From Vacuolonema iberomarrocanum LEGE 07170 (GTDB lineage Bacteria; Cyanobacteriota; Cyanobacteriia; Elainellales; Elainellaceae): a DNA stretch of 64,000 bases. The notes below the pieces were generated by a model. That model worked only from the letters and a program-made list of their open reading frames with translations. It searched no databases and was not told the origin of the DNA. Both the position numbers and the translations under genes were made by a program. Location: assembly GCA_015207365.1 (NCBI GenBank), contig JADEXA010000017.1, positions 46,291 through 110,290 of the forward strand. Direction: 5' to 3'. The first letter of the stretch is position 1. Every line of letters begins with the position of its first letter. Below, in pieces: positions 28,600 through 38,029 of this stretch.

Positions 28600-30774
28600 C
28601 TACTCCCCACCCGATCGCATCGACAGACTAATCCGCTTCCGTTTCTCATCGACTTCCAGCACTCGTACCGTGACCACCTGACCGACTTTGATGATTTCCT
28701 TGGGGTCGCGAACGAAGCGATCGGCGAGTTGGGAGATATGAACGAGGCCGTCTTGGTGGACGCCGAGATCGACGAAAGCTCCGAAGTTGGCGACATTGGT
28801 GACCACGCCTTCTAGAGTCATGCCGGGTTTGAGGTCGGTGAGGGTTTGAATGTCGTCGCGGAAGGTGGCAGTGACGAATTGCGATCGCGGGTCCCGTCCT
28901 GGCTTTTCGAGTTCCTGAAGAATGTCGCGCAGGGTAGGTTCGCCCACCTCATCAGTGACATAGCGCTTCAAGCTCACCTGTTGCAAGGGGAGGGATTGGA
29001 GTTGTTTGGCATCCGCTGTCAGCTTTTTGGGGTTCACGCCGAGATCGGTCAAGATTGCTTCGACGACCTTGTAGCTTTCGGGGTGGACGGCGGTATTATC
29101 CAGGGGATTTTTGCCATTGCGGATACGCAGGAAGCCTGCGGCTTGCTCAAAGGCTTTGGGGCCGAGTTTGGGGACTTTGAGCAGGGTTTTGCGATCGCCA
29201 AAGGCTCCATTCTGGTTGCGGTAGGCCACGATGTTATTGGCGATGGTAGGCGTAATGCCCGACACATAGGTGAGCAATGCAGAAGAGGCTGTATTCAGAT
29301 CCACCCCCACATAGTTGACGCAGCTTTCCACCGTTTCTTCGAGCTTTTGCTTCAGCCGCTTTTGATCCACATCATGCTGGTATTGCCCTACGCCGATGGA
29401 TTTGGGGTCGATTTTCACTAGCTCGGCCAAGGGGTCTTGCAGGCGACGACCGATGCTGATGGCACCCCGCACCGTTACATCAAGATCGGGGAATTCGGCG
29501 ATCGCCACCGGACTGGCCGAATATACCGACGCCCCCGCCTCATTCACCATCACTTTCACGGGCTTCTGGGCCAGGGATTGCAATACTTCTGAGACGAAGG
29601 CATCGGTTTCGCGGCTGGCGGTGCCGTTGCCAATGGCAATCAACGCCACTTGATGCTTTTGGATGAGCCGTTTCAGGGTTTGTGCAGCCTTTTCTCGCTG
29701 AGCCTGTGCCTGGTGCGGAAAAACCGCCTCGTAATGCAAAAACTGCCCCGTTTCGTCGACCACTGCGACTTTGCAGCCTGTGCGAAAGCCGGGGTCGATC
29801 GCCAACGTCGGCTTCATCCCTGCTGGAGGCGCTAGCAGCAAGTTGCGTAGATTCTCCTCGAAGGTTTGAATCGATTCCTCATCCGCCCACGCTCGCTTTT
29901 CCGCAATCACAGTGTTGATCAGCGAGGTTTTCATCAGGCGGTTAAAGGCATCCTGAATCACATCCTGGTAAAACACTCGCAGCGGTTTCTGGTGAGTGCG
30001 AATTACCTCGGCTTCTAGCTGTTGCAACACCATGTCTAGGTCAAACGCCAGCTCCAGGGACAAAACCTCTTCCCGCTGTCCCCGCAACAGCGCTAGCAGA
30101 TTGTGGGGAGCCACTTGGCGCACCGAAATAGTGTAGTTGCGATAGAGTTCGAACTTGGTGCTGCCTTCGGGAATCTTCGAGTCGATGCGGGAGCGGAATG
30201 AGCCAGATTTCAGCAAATACTCTCGCACCCAGGCGCGGAGCTCTGCCCGATCGGCGATCGCCTCTGCCAGAATATCCGCCGCCCCTTTTAAGGCATCCTC
30301 TGCCGTTTCCACTCCGGTGTCTGGATTCACGAATGCCGCAGCGGCCTGCATCAGGTTCAGGTCAGCGGCTTTCGGCTGGTTGTGGGCGGCAATCTGTTCC
30401 GCCAATGGTTCCAATCCCTTTTCCTTAGCGATCGTGGCGCGGGTGCGGCGCTTGGGGCGATAGGGCAAATACAGGTCTTCCAAATCCGTCTTTTGCAGAC
30501 AGCGCTCGATTTTCTGTTGCAAGTCCTCCGTTAGCTTGCCCTGGTCGGCAATGGACTTGAGGATGGTCTGCTTGCGCTCATCCAGCTCGGTGAGGTACTG
30601 GTGCCGTTCCTGGAGCGATCGCAACTGCACCTCATCCATCCCCCCCGTCCGCTCTTTGCGATAGCGGGCGATAAAGGGCACCGTCGCCCCCTCTTGCAAG
30701 AGTCCCAGCGCCGCTTCCAGGTTACGGGTGGGCAGCGAAAGTTCCTGAGCCAGGAGTCGAATTAAGTCAGCCAT
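28600..30774 (-). CDS. tex: Tex-family RNA-binding S1 protein
   Basis: Tex is a conserved nucleic-acid-binding factor linked to transcription. The 724-residue protein has the N-terminal helical Tex domain with GATVPFIARYRKERTGGMDE (about 30-47) and YLPYRPKRRTRATIAKEKGLEPLA (about 100). A YqgF/RNase H-like domain follows (LAIDPGFRTGCKVAVVDETG, about 330), then the helix-hairpin-helix region (LNTASSALLTYVSGI). An S1 domain (GMTLEGVVTNVANFGAFVDLGVHQDGLVHISQLAD) sits at about 640-710. The length is close to the family norm and all domains are present. Confidence 0.97.
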   Translation of the reverse strand: MADLIRLLAQELSLPTRNLEAALGLLQEGATVPFIARYRKERTGGMDEVQLRSLQERHQYLTELDERKQTILKSIADQGKLTEDLQQKIERCLQKTDLEDLYLPYRPKRRTRATIAKEKGLEPLAEQIAAHNQPKAADLNLMQAAAAFVNPDTGVETAEDALKGAADILAEAIADRAELRAWVREYLLKSGSFRSRIDSKIPEGSTKFELYRNYTISVRQVAPHNLLALLRGQREEVLSLELAFDLDMVLQQLEAEVIRTHQKPLRVFYQDVIQDAFNRLMKTSLINTVIAEKRAWADEESIQTFEENLRNLLLAPPAGMKPTLAIDPGFRTGCKVAVVDETGQFLHYEAVFPHQAQAQREKAAQTLKRLIQKHQVALIAIGNGTASRETDAFVSEVLQSLAQKPVKVMVNEAGASVYSASPVAIAEFPDLDVTVRGAISIGRRLQDPLAELVKIDPKSIGVGQYQHDVDQKRLKQKLEETVESCVNYVGVDLNTASSALLTYVSGITPTIANNIVAYRNQNGAFGDRKTLLKVPKLGPKAFEQAAGFLRIRNGKNPLDNTAVHPESYKVVEAILTDLGVNPKKLTADAKQLQSLPLQQVSLKRYVTDEVGEPTLRDILQELEKPGRDPRSQFVTATFRDDIQTLTDLKPGMTLEGVVTNVANFGAFVDLGVHQDGLVHISQLADRFVRDPKEIIKVGQVVTVRVLEVDEKRKRISLSMRSGGE

Positions 30775-30885
30775 ATTGCCAAAACCAGAGCAAGCTGCTG
30801 TAGTCTAGCATTTGCATCACGGGCTGAGACGCAACACTAACGCACTACCTCCACCTCATACGACCTGCAGCCTTACAAAAGTATA

Positions 30886-30915
30886 TTGACGTTGTAAATA
30901 CGATTTGTCTACACT
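30886..30915 (+). promoter_or_regulatory. Predicted promoter of the BrnT-RHH operon
   Basis: TTGACG (30886-30891) and TACACT (30910-30915) are spaced by 18 bases and lie 8 bases before the BrnT start codon. The message would therefore be almost leaderless. Type II systems usually self-repress at such a promoter. Confidence 0.5.
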
Positions 30916-30923
30916 ATATAAGT

Positions 30924-31220
30924 ATGGACGTGTATTTTGTACTCAACGGCATTACGTTTGTCTGGAATGATGAAAAAGCACGAATCAATCCTCAAAAGCA
31001 TGATGGTGTAACGTTTCAGGAAGCTGCTGAAGCCTTCTTTGATCCACTTCTAGTGGTAGTAGATGCGAGTCGGAATGATGAAGCACGAGATGCCATTATT
31101 GGTTTCGATAGGCGTTGGAATCTTCTGTACGTTGTTTTCATTGAGCGCAAAGACGACATGATTCGCATCATTTCAGCCCGTAAAGCAACACGAAAGGAAC
31201 GTGAATACTATGAAAGCTGA
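30924..31220 (+). CDS. brnT: BrnT-family toxin
   Basis: BrnT is a RelE-fold ribonuclease toxin neutralised by the RHH protein BrnA. The 98-residue product shows the family pattern: FVWNDEKARINPQKHDGVTFQEAAEAFFDP (about 11-40), EARDAIIGFDRRWNLLYVVFIERKDDMIRIISARKATRKEREYYE at the C-terminus. The terminal ISARKAT and REYY residues belong to the proposed active surface. The next gene overlaps its end by 11 bases, the classic toxin-antitoxin coupling. The pair looks intact. Confidence 0.9.
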   Translation: MDVYFVLNGITFVWNDEKARINPQKHDGVTFQEAAEAFFDPLLVVVDASRNDEARDAIIGFDRRWNLLYVVFIERKDDMIRIISARKATRKEREYYES

Positions 31221-31494
31221 AGCATTAAAAAAACGGTTAGATAGAAATCGCCCAATGACAACAATTACCATTCGGATGCCCGAAGATGTCATTGAAGACT
31301 TGAAAAGAATTGCACCATTACTTGGGTTCTCAGGATATCAACCATTAGCTCGTGCCTATATTGGACAAGGTCTACGTGCTGATCTAGAGCGCTTGGAGGG
31401 AGATACGGTATCTGCATTGATCGCTAGCTTAAAGCGCCATGGTGTGAGTGATGACATTCTGCAAGCAGCACTTGGTGAAGTTACCCAGCGATGA
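31210..31494 (+). CDS. Ribbon-helix-helix antitoxin partner of BrnT
   Basis: This 94-residue protein starts at the ATG at 31210 inside the end of brnT. A GTG at 31201 would add three residues. Its TTITIRMPEDVIEDLKRIAPLLGFSGYQPLARAYIGQGLRADLERL (about 16-60) is a CopG/BrnA-type ribbon-helix-helix that would bind the operon promoter. The C-terminal part should wrap the toxin. It is more CopG-like than the canonical BrnA, so the pairing rests on position as well as fold. Confidence 0.85.
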   Translation: MKAEALKKRLDRNRPMTTITIRMPEDVIEDLKRIAPLLGFSGYQPLARAYIGQGLRADLERLEGDTVSALIASLKRHGVSDDILQAALGEVTQR

Positions 31495-31587
31495 CCACTG
31501 TGGGTGTTTTAGCTGAGTTGCCTAACACTGCATTGATAGGGACGGAGCAAAGAATGCTAGCTTTAGGCGTCAAGGCACAATCTTCAT

Positions 31588-32028
31588 ATGACTAACCTCC
31601 TGCGCGAGATCCGAGACTCCTGGGGTTGGACGGGGCTTAATCCTGTCGAAATCATTGGGGAGAATGCATTCGGCAATCTGATAATCAAGGATGGCGATGG
31701 CAGGTATTGGCGGCTGTGTCCCGAAGATCTCTATTGTCTTGTGGTCGCTGATAATCGCGCCGATCTAGATGATCTTTCCCGCGATAAGGAATTCCTCAGT
31801 GATTGGTACATGAGCAGGCTTGTCGAGTCTGCTGAGAGAGAACTTGGTACGCTGAGTGTTGGCCGAAAGTATTGTCTAGTCATTCCGGGCGTGCTGGGTG
31901 GCACCTATGATGTCTCGAACATAAAGACTATCCCTCTCGTTGAGCTGATACGCTTCTCAGGAGATCTGGCCAGACAAATCGAGAACCTTCCCGATGGAAT
32001 GGAAATAAAACTGAAGGTGGCTGACTGA
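31588..32028 (+). CDS. DUF1851 / Tdi1-type immunity-like protein
   Basis: The 146-residue product matches the DUF1851 C-terminal pattern of the type VI secretion immunity protein Tdi1. Visible motifs are FGNLIIKDGDGRYWRLCPEDL (about 29-48), FLSDWYMSRLVESAERELGTL (about 70-90), YCLVIPGVLGGTYD (about 95-108), and ELIRFSGDLARQIENLPDG near the end. Members neutralise ADP-ribosylating toxins or are free-standing in GAD-like/DUF1851 contexts. No effector gene is next to it. It may be an orphan immunity gene acquired with the surrounding toxin-antitoxin genes. It looks intact. Confidence 0.83.
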   Translation: MTNLLREIRDSWGWTGLNPVEIIGENAFGNLIIKDGDGRYWRLCPEDLYCLVVADNRADLDDLSRDKEFLSDWYMSRLVESAERELGTLSVGRKYCLVIPGVLGGTYDVSNIKTIPLVELIRFSGDLARQIENLPDGMEIKLKVAD

Positions 32029-32081
32029 TCAGTCAGAGAGAAGCCAAATTAACTTTCCCTGCATCAAGGTGGAGTTGCTGC

Positions 32082-32924
32082 ATGAACACAATGCAGTTAA
32101 TACAGGACCAATACATCAAGATAGGTTCTATCACTACTCGTTACTGGAGTGTAGGCACTCAAGGTACTCCTGTGATTTTGCTTCATGGTGGTGGCGGTTC
32201 CATTGAGGTGTGGTTATATAATATTTCCGAATTAGTCCAGCACCATCGTGTGTTTGCCTTTGACATGGTCGGGGCTGGTTTATCGGATAAGCCAGTCGTA
32301 TCGTATTCGCTGGGTTATCAACTTCAGTTTCTGCATAGATTTCTAGATACACTCGCTCTTCAGCACGCCAGTTTTATTGGTCATTCAATGGGTGGAGGTG
32401 TTCTACTAAAGCTTGCCCTTGAATCGCCAGAGCGCGTTCAGAAACTTGGATTAATATCAAGTTTTGGCTTAGGACAAGAAATCGACATTTATGATCGCTT
32501 GCTAGCTGCGTTTCCAGCGATCGCGAACCTGATTCCACCCAGTCGGAGGAGTGTCAGGTGGGTGTTAAACAATTGCGTTCATAATCCAAAATCAGTTCCA
32601 GAGAAATGGGTTGAACTCGGTTTTCAGCGGTTTAATCTACCCGGTCAGCGAGAAGCTTTAATTTCTCTGCTGACGACTAACTTAAACTTTTGGGGTGTTC
32701 GACGTGAAGTTTTTAGCCCAATCGTTCAGTAGCTTGAGTCCATCAAAGCTCCAACCTTAGTAGTCTGGGGAAAGCAAGACTCAATAATTCCAGTTGCCCA
32801 TGCCTATGTGGCTTTCCAGAAAATCCCTAATTCTTCTTTGCATATTTTTGAGCGATGCGGGCATTGGGCACAGGTTGAGTATCCAAGAAAATTCAATCAT
32901 CTCGTTACGGAGTTCTTAGCATAA
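32082..32924 (+). pseudogene. Alpha/beta hydrolase broken by one stop codon
   Basis: Begins at an ATG after GGTGGAG. Residues 1-216 carry the oxyanion region VILLHGGGGSIEVW and the nucleophile elbow GHSMGGG with Ser102. A TAG (32730-32732) then ends the frame. Directly after it, in the same frame, the fold continues with LESIKAPTLVVWGKQDSIIPVAHA (acid residue Asp in GKQDS) and ERCGHWAQVEYP (catalytic His), to a TAA at 32924. Thus two of the three catalytic residues lie beyond the stop. A single C-to-T change in a Gln codon would explain it. Unless the stop is read through, the enzyme is dead. Confidence 0.88.
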
Positions 32925-32939
32925 CTTGTAAAGCATGCT

Positions 32940-34007
32940 CTACCGTGCTCTCTTACCTTTCCCTTGCCGCTCTGCCGATTGCCCTCGGCCTAGAATCCGG
33001 ATGCCCCGCCGTCGTGCAATCTCTTGTAGGTCGATCGCCCGGTCGGTCTCATCCACAATTTCACCAATCAAGACTTCTAGCACATCTTCCAGGGTGACGA
33101 CGCCTGCGAGGACGCCGTATTCATCCACCACCACCGCCAGGTGTTCGCGTCCGGCCTGGAAGTCTTTGAGAAGCTTATTGGCTCGGAGGGATTGGGGAAT
33201 GAAGTGGGCAGGACGGGAGAGGCTGGCGATCGTGCGATCGGGCTTGCCCTGAATCAGCGCTGTCAACAACTCATTCCGCATAACGATGCCCACCACTTCG
33301 TCCAGGGATTCGCCACTGACGATAATGCGCGAATGCTGAGAGAAGAATATATCTTCTTTGGCCTCGGCTAGGGTCATGTCTCCTGACAGGTGGGTGATCG
33401 CTACGCGGGGGGTCATCAAGTCCCGTGCCGTCACATCATTTAGGCGAAACACCTGCTGAATCATCTCAAACTCGTCTTTCTCAATTACCCCTTCCTGTTG
33501 CCCCAGTCGTGCCAGCAGTTGAATTTCGGTTTCGTTGGTAATGGGGCGGCGCTCGCCTCTGATAAAGGGAGCCGTGACCTGTTCCAACACCACCACGATG
33601 GGCGTAAACAGAACGGTTAGTGCCACCATGATCGGCGCGACGGCTAGGGAAACCTGCTCGGAATAGCGCTCGCCAAAGGTTTTCGGCAGGATCTCGGCGA
33701 AGATGATGATCAGAAATGTGAGCAGCCCGGAAAAGACCCCCAGAAGCGCATCTCCCAAGACGACAGACGCGGTTCGTCCGATGGCAATGCTGCCCAGGAT
33801 ATTGAATAGGTTGTTGAAAATAACCAGCGTGGCGATCGGACGGCTGATTTTCTCTCGAATTCTTAAGAGGGCTCGTGCGGATTTCCGTCCCGATTGTGCC
33901 AACTGACGGACGCGCGTTTGGGGAACGGATAACAATGCCGTCTCGGTGCCAGAACAGAGGGCAGAGCCACCAATAACAAGCACGGTGAGTAGAAGGAGAT
34001 TGAGCAT
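32940..34007 (-). CDS. CNNM/CBS-domain membrane protein (HlyC/CorC family)
   Basis: I start at the ATG at 34007, which gives the usual MLNLLLLTVLVIGGSALCSGTETALLSV. The CNNM (DUF21) membrane domain spans about 1-165, with the ETALLSVPQTRVRQLA and FAEILPKTFGERYS signatures. It is followed by a pair of CBS domains (about 190-325; RDLMTPRVAITHLSGDMTLAEA and VDEYGVLAGVVTLEDVLEVLIGEIVDE). The C-terminal CorC_HlyC domain is absent; the chain ends in a basic tail (RGQSAERQGKGKRAR). Relatives are Mg2+/Co2+ or Na+-linked transporters regulated by nucleotide at the CBS pair. Confidence 0.93.
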   Translation of the reverse strand: MLNLLLLTVLVIGGSALCSGTETALLSVPQTRVRQLAQSGRKSARALLRIREKISRPIATLVIFNNLFNILGSIAIGRTASVVLGDALLGVFSGLLTFLIIIFAEILPKTFGERYSEQVSLAVAPIMVALTVLFTPIVVVLEQVTAPFIRGERRPITNETEIQLLARLGQQEGVIEKDEFEMIQQVFRLNDVTARDLMTPRVAITHLSGDMTLAEAKEDIFFSQHSRIIVSGESLDEVVGIVMRNELLTALIQGKPDRTIASLSRPAHFIPQSLRANKLLKDFQAGREHLAVVVDEYGVLAGVVTLEDVLEVLIGEIVDETDRAIDLQEIARRRGIRILGRGQSAERQGKGKRAR

Positions 34008-34256
34008 ACCAGGAGGAGGAACGTTACGGAGAAAAACAGCCAAGATGCAGAGACATGCCGTTCAACTAGTCTTCCCCTTATATTCGGTTTTTAGGCAGGT
34101 TGTTTGAGGCCGTTTTTTTAGGTCGGTTCGAGAGAGCGTACAGTTTAGACCACTGGAGATCTCCGGTGAGGCGATCGCCATTTCATCCCCCTCCAGGCTA
34201 CGAAAAAGAAAGAGAGGCGCTCGGCTCACACCTTGCAGAAGGGCTAGAATTACTGA

Positions 34257-34291
34257 CCAACAGGGCCAACCAACAGGGCCAACCAACAGGG
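34257..34291. repeat. 13-bp tandem repeat
   Basis: Direct copies of CCAACAGGGCCAA begin at 34257 and 34270, with a partial copy from 34283. This is a simple slippage-type array. Confidence 0.85.
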
Positions 34292-34617
34292 AATAAAATC
34301 TATCCATCACAAGTTCAGCGATCGCATCGGTAATCTTGTGTCTTTCCATTATGCAACGCAGTTGTTCGCAAATCTTGTGCCAATCTCAGATTCAAGGCAT
34401 CGCAGTTAAGTATCCCTTATCATCGGATAACACTAATTCTATGAAAACCAAAACCAGATCATTTTTTGGAACCCTCGCAGCGCGAGGATTTCGAAAATGA
34501 GCTGTAACGGGTTCTTAGGGACTTGGTGTAAGACGGGAACTCAAGCATAGAAATGTTCGCAGATAAGTGACGACCTGATCAACAGTGCAGCCATACGAGT
34601 TTCTTTGCAATCACAGC

Positions 34618-34648
34618 GATTGTGTGGTCGCGACGCAGCCACACAATC
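34618..34648. repeat. Hairpin resembling family A core
   Basis: GATTGTGTGG (34618-34627) pairs with CCACACAATC (34639-34648) around TCGCGACGCAG. It is similar to the GGTTGTGTGG/CCACACAACC core of family A, but without its ends. Confidence 0.6.
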
Positions 34649-34712
34649 AACAAATGCGTAAATCTTGGAGACGTTGTAGCGGGGCTATGGCAACCAAGTA
34701 ACAGACTTAGTC

Positions 34713-37403
34713 TTACTGCGGGGAATCGTACTGGGCACATTGTTGAATTAGACGGGTCACCAAACCCGTCCAGCCCGTTTGGTGAGATGCGCCCAGCCCC
34801 ACGCCATTATCGCCGTGGTAGTACTCATGGAAGAGAAGTAAATCGCGCCATTGCGGGTCGGTCTGAAAGCGATCGACATCCCCATAAAAGGGACGCCGCC
34901 CATTGTCATCGCGCATGAACAAGCGAGTGAGCCGTCGAGATAGCTCGATCGCCACTTCTCGCAAAGTCGCATCATTCCCGGATCCCGTTGGGCACTCCAC
35001 CTTAAAGTCGTCGCCAAAGTAGTGGTGGAAGCGGTAGAGTGCCTCGATGATCAAGTAGTTAATGGGGAACCAGACCGGGCCGCGCCAGTTGGAGTTGCCA
35101 CCAAACATCGGGGTGGTTGATTCGGCGGGTTCGTATTTGACTTGATAGTCTTTGCCATCGATTTGAATCTTGTAAGGATGGGCCTCGTGATATTTCGAGA
35201 CGGAGCGAATGCCGTAGGGGCTGAGGAATTCGGACTCATCGAGCATGACCTGCAAGATGCAGCGCAGTCGGTCGGGGTCGGCGATCGCCAGCAAGCGTCG
35301 TGCCCCTTGGCCGGGAGCCTGCATACAGGCAATTTTCTGGGTCAAGTCGTGACGATTTTCGGTAAACCACTGCGTCCGCTTGCGGAAGCCTTTGAACCGA
35401 TCGAGCGTTTCTTGTTCGATGGTATTGACAGCAAAGAGCGGAATGAGGCCAACAATCGATCGCACTTTCATTAACTCGTGATGACCATCGGGAAACTCCA
35501 GGGCATCATAATAAAAGTGGTCGGTTTCATCCCAAAGGGACACTGAAGCATCCCCTGTCCCGTCGATCGCATACGCAATGTAAAGAAAATGTTCAAAGAA
35601 CTTGCTAGCAATGTCTTCGTAGGCGGGGTTAGACCGGGCAAGTTCCAGCGCAATTTCCATCATATTCAGGCAGTACATGGCCATCCAACTGGTGCCATCC
35701 GCCTGCTGCAAGTGCCCTCCACCTGGAATTTCGGCACTGCGATCGAAGACACCGATGTTGTCCAACCCCAAGAAGCCACCCTGAAAGACATTGCGCCCCT
35801 CCACATCCTTGCGGTTGACCCACCAGGTGAAATTGAGCAATAACTTTTGAAAGACGCGCTCCAGGAAATCGGTATCGGCGCGATCGTAGAACTCCTTTTC
35901 CAGCTTGTACACTTGCCATGCGCCCCATGCCTCAACGGGTGGGTTGACGCTGCTGAAGTCCCACTCATAGGCTGGAACTTGTCCATTGGGGTGCATATAC
36001 CACTCCCGCGTCAGCCGCGAAAGCTGGAGTTTGGCAAAGTCTGGATCAATCATGGCTAGCGGAACCAGGTGGAACGCCAAGTCCCAGGCGGCATACCAGG
36101 GATACTCCCAGGTATCTGGCATCGATAGCACATCTTCATTGAAGATATGCTGCCACTCGGAGTTGCGCCCGGTCTTATGGCCTCCGGGTGGATCGGGCTG
36201 TGCCGGATCGCCTTCCAGCCATTCCTCGACGACATAGTAGTAATACTGCTTGCCCCAGAGCATTCCTGCAAACCCCTGCCGCAGCACCTGTCGCTGTTCT
36301 GGCGTCAGCTCACAAGGACAAATGCGATGGTAAAACGCATCGGCTTCGTTGTGCCGTACCTCGAATGTCGAGGTAAAGTCTGCCCCAAATGGATTCTCCA
36401 GTTCTGCGTTGTCACAAAGCCGTAGACGTAGGGTGCGGGTGGCTCCGGGCGCGAGAGAAACGGGGTAATAGGATGTAACTTTTGTGCCCAGGCGATCGCC
36501 ATTCACAGCGTCCTGGTTGTTGTGAATCACATACTCATGGAAGGCATCTTTGACATAGGGCGAGTCGTTCGCTTCACCAAACACTTTCTGCTTGTTGGTG
36601 TCGTTCTCCGTAAAAAGGAGCGTTCCTGACTCTTCAGCCTCTGTCGCAACGGGATAGTAGAACCAGCGCTTTCCCAGGGTTGGATGGTTGGCTTCAATGA
36701 CCTGGATGTGATCATCTTCCGAAAAGACTTTAAGCTGGGGTTTTTCGCGGTCGTAGCCCCACGCCCATGTGTTGCGAAACCACAGAGTCGGCAAGAGATG
36801 CAGTGTTCTCTGTTCCGTCCCGTGATTGGTGATATGGATTTGAATCAGAATATCTTCAGGGGAAGCTTTGGCATACTCGATTTCCACATCAAAGTAGCCA
36901 TCTTGCTCAAAGATGCCCGTATCGATGAGTTCATACTCGGGTGCCATGCGATCGCGCTGCTGATTCGTCTCCACCAAATCTTCGTAGGGATAGCATGCCT
37001 GCGGATAGCGATAAAGGTACTTCATGTAGGAGTGGGTTGGCGTGTTGTCGAGGTAGAAGTAATACTCTTTGACATCCTCCCCATGATTCCCCTGCGGGCC
37101 TGTGAGGCCAAACAACCGCTCTTTTAGAATCGGATCGTTGCCATTCCAGAGGGCGATTGCAAAGCAAAGCCGCTGATGGTTATCGGAAATTCCTGCAATG
37201 CCATCTTCTCCCCAGCGATAAGCGCGGGCGGGAGCCTGCGAATGGGAGAAGTAATTCCAAGCTTCTCCATCTTCGCTATAGTCCTCGCGCACAGTTCCCC
37301 ACTGACGCTCACTCACATAAGATCCCCAGCGCATCCAGTAGGCTGTACGCTCGCGATTCTCTTGCAATCGTTGCTCTTCGGCGGTTTGTTTTTCAGGCGT
37401 CAT
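34713..37403 (-). CDS. MGH1-like / GH63-related glucosidase
   Basis: The 896-residue protein has an (alpha/alpha)6-barrel catalytic part related to glycoside hydrolase family 63. Typical motifs are EWQHIFNEDVLSMPDTWEYPWYAAWDLAFH (about 425-455, with the catalytic Asp in AAWD), PPVEAWGAWQVYK, GGFLGLDNIGVFDRS, and MFGGNSNWRGPVWFPINYLIIEAL (about 760-785). It ends with FYGD...QTGWTG. Cyanobacterial relatives are annotated as glucosidases; related MGH1-like enzymes act on mannosyl- or glucosylglycerate. There is no signal peptide, so it is cytosolic and probably handles an internal oligosaccharide or compatible solute. The gene stands alone. The substrate is uncertain. Confidence 0.9.
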   Translation of the reverse strand: MTPEKQTAEEQRLQENRERTAYWMRWGSYVSERQWGTVREDYSEDGEAWNYFSHSQAPARAYRWGEDGIAGISDNHQRLCFAIALWNGNDPILKERLFGLTGPQGNHGEDVKEYYFYLDNTPTHSYMKYLYRYPQACYPYEDLVETNQQRDRMAPEYELIDTGIFEQDGYFDVEIEYAKASPEDILIQIHITNHGTEQRTLHLLPTLWFRNTWAWGYDREKPQLKVFSEDDHIQVIEANHPTLGKRWFYYPVATEAEESGTLLFTENDTNKQKVFGEANDSPYVKDAFHEYVIHNNQDAVNGDRLGTKVTSYYPVSLAPGATRTLRLRLCDNAELENPFGADFTSTFEVRHNEADAFYHRICPCELTPEQRQVLRQGFAGMLWGKQYYYYVVEEWLEGDPAQPDPPGGHKTGRNSEWQHIFNEDVLSMPDTWEYPWYAAWDLAFHLVPLAMIDPDFAKLQLSRLTREWYMHPNGQVPAYEWDFSSVNPPVEAWGAWQVYKLEKEFYDRADTDFLERVFQKLLLNFTWWVNRKDVEGRNVFQGGFLGLDNIGVFDRSAEIPGGGHLQQADGTSWMAMYCLNMMEIALELARSNPAYEDIASKFFEHFLYIAYAIDGTGDASVSLWDETDHFYYDALEFPDGHHELMKVRSIVGLIPLFAVNTIEQETLDRFKGFRKRTQWFTENRHDLTQKIACMQAPGQGARRLLAIADPDRLRCILQVMLDESEFLSPYGIRSVSKYHEAHPYKIQIDGKDYQVKYEPAESTTPMFGGNSNWRGPVWFPINYLIIEALYRFHHYFGDDFKVECPTGSGNDATLREVAIELSRRLTRLFMRDDNGRRPFYGDVDRFQTDPQWRDLLLFHEYYHGDNGVGLGASHQTGWTGLVTRLIQQCAQYDSPQ

Positions 37404-38029
37404 ACGTAATGCTCAATCATTCCAACATCCCCCAAAGTCTTTACCCTTCAACTCGAAAGAATGCGCTGAAAGGGAGAGTAACTGGGCTAAATCTTAAGAA
37501 ATACTTCCTTATGTATAGGTCAAATACCGTTGGGAAACGTCTACCTTTTGGTGGTAATCAAACGGTGAGGGTGAGGGTAACTGAACCGTGAGGGAATACT
37601 AAAGAAGCCTTGCTGAATGCGATCGCTAGCGTCAGTCTCAACATGTCGCAACGACTTTTCCCAAATCCTGTCCAAGGAAAGATGTGTTCCAGGAAACCCT
37701 TTGGTAATCTGATTTCAAGAGGTTTGAGAGATTAAGTTTTGGGCTCTTGCGTGGTGCTCGACCGTTCTTTCAGGTAAACCCTGATCGTTTCTTGAAAGCG
37801 TCAGGACTGGATGGGACAGAGAGCCACGAAAGCTCAAAACTTTTTTTTTGGATAGTCTTTTTAGATAGTCTTTTGAATAAGATCCAGTAGACAAGGCGAA
37901 TACGGCTCACCCTGCGAAATCTGACTTTGAGCGATCGCTTTACCCTGCACATCAATTTAGATGCACCTGCAGGATAGGCATAACCGATCCTGGATTCTGC
38001 AATGCCCAAGAAAATAGATACGGCGTTAC
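37404..38029. other. Intergenic region with a dispersed repeat
   Basis: It holds the partner (37892-37985) of the repeat at 14403-14495. No gene was recognised in the rest. Confidence 0.5.
37892..37985. repeat. Dispersed repeat, copy 2 (partner at 14403)
   Basis: It shares CAAGGCGA, TTTGAGCGATCGCT and ATCAAT...GATGCA in the same order with 14403-14495. The GATTCTGCAA just beyond it (37991-38001) resembles the flank of family B elements. Confidence 0.65.

Larger units (their letters stand above)
34050..34712. other. Intergenic region with short tandem repeat and two hairpins
   Basis: A 13-bp unit (CCAACAGGGCCAA) is repeated about 2.7 times at 34257-34291. A hairpin with arms CATTTTTTGGAA-CCTCGC / GCGAGG-ATTTCGAAAATG is at 34468-34499. 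GATTGTGTGG/CCACACAATC is at 34618-34648, resembling the core of family A. No credible gene is present. Confidence 0.6.

Noticed and set aside
34062..34349. 95-codon minus-strand frame upstream of the CNNM/CBS gene
   Set aside because: Part of it is the 13-bp tandem repeat translated, and no family pattern is present.
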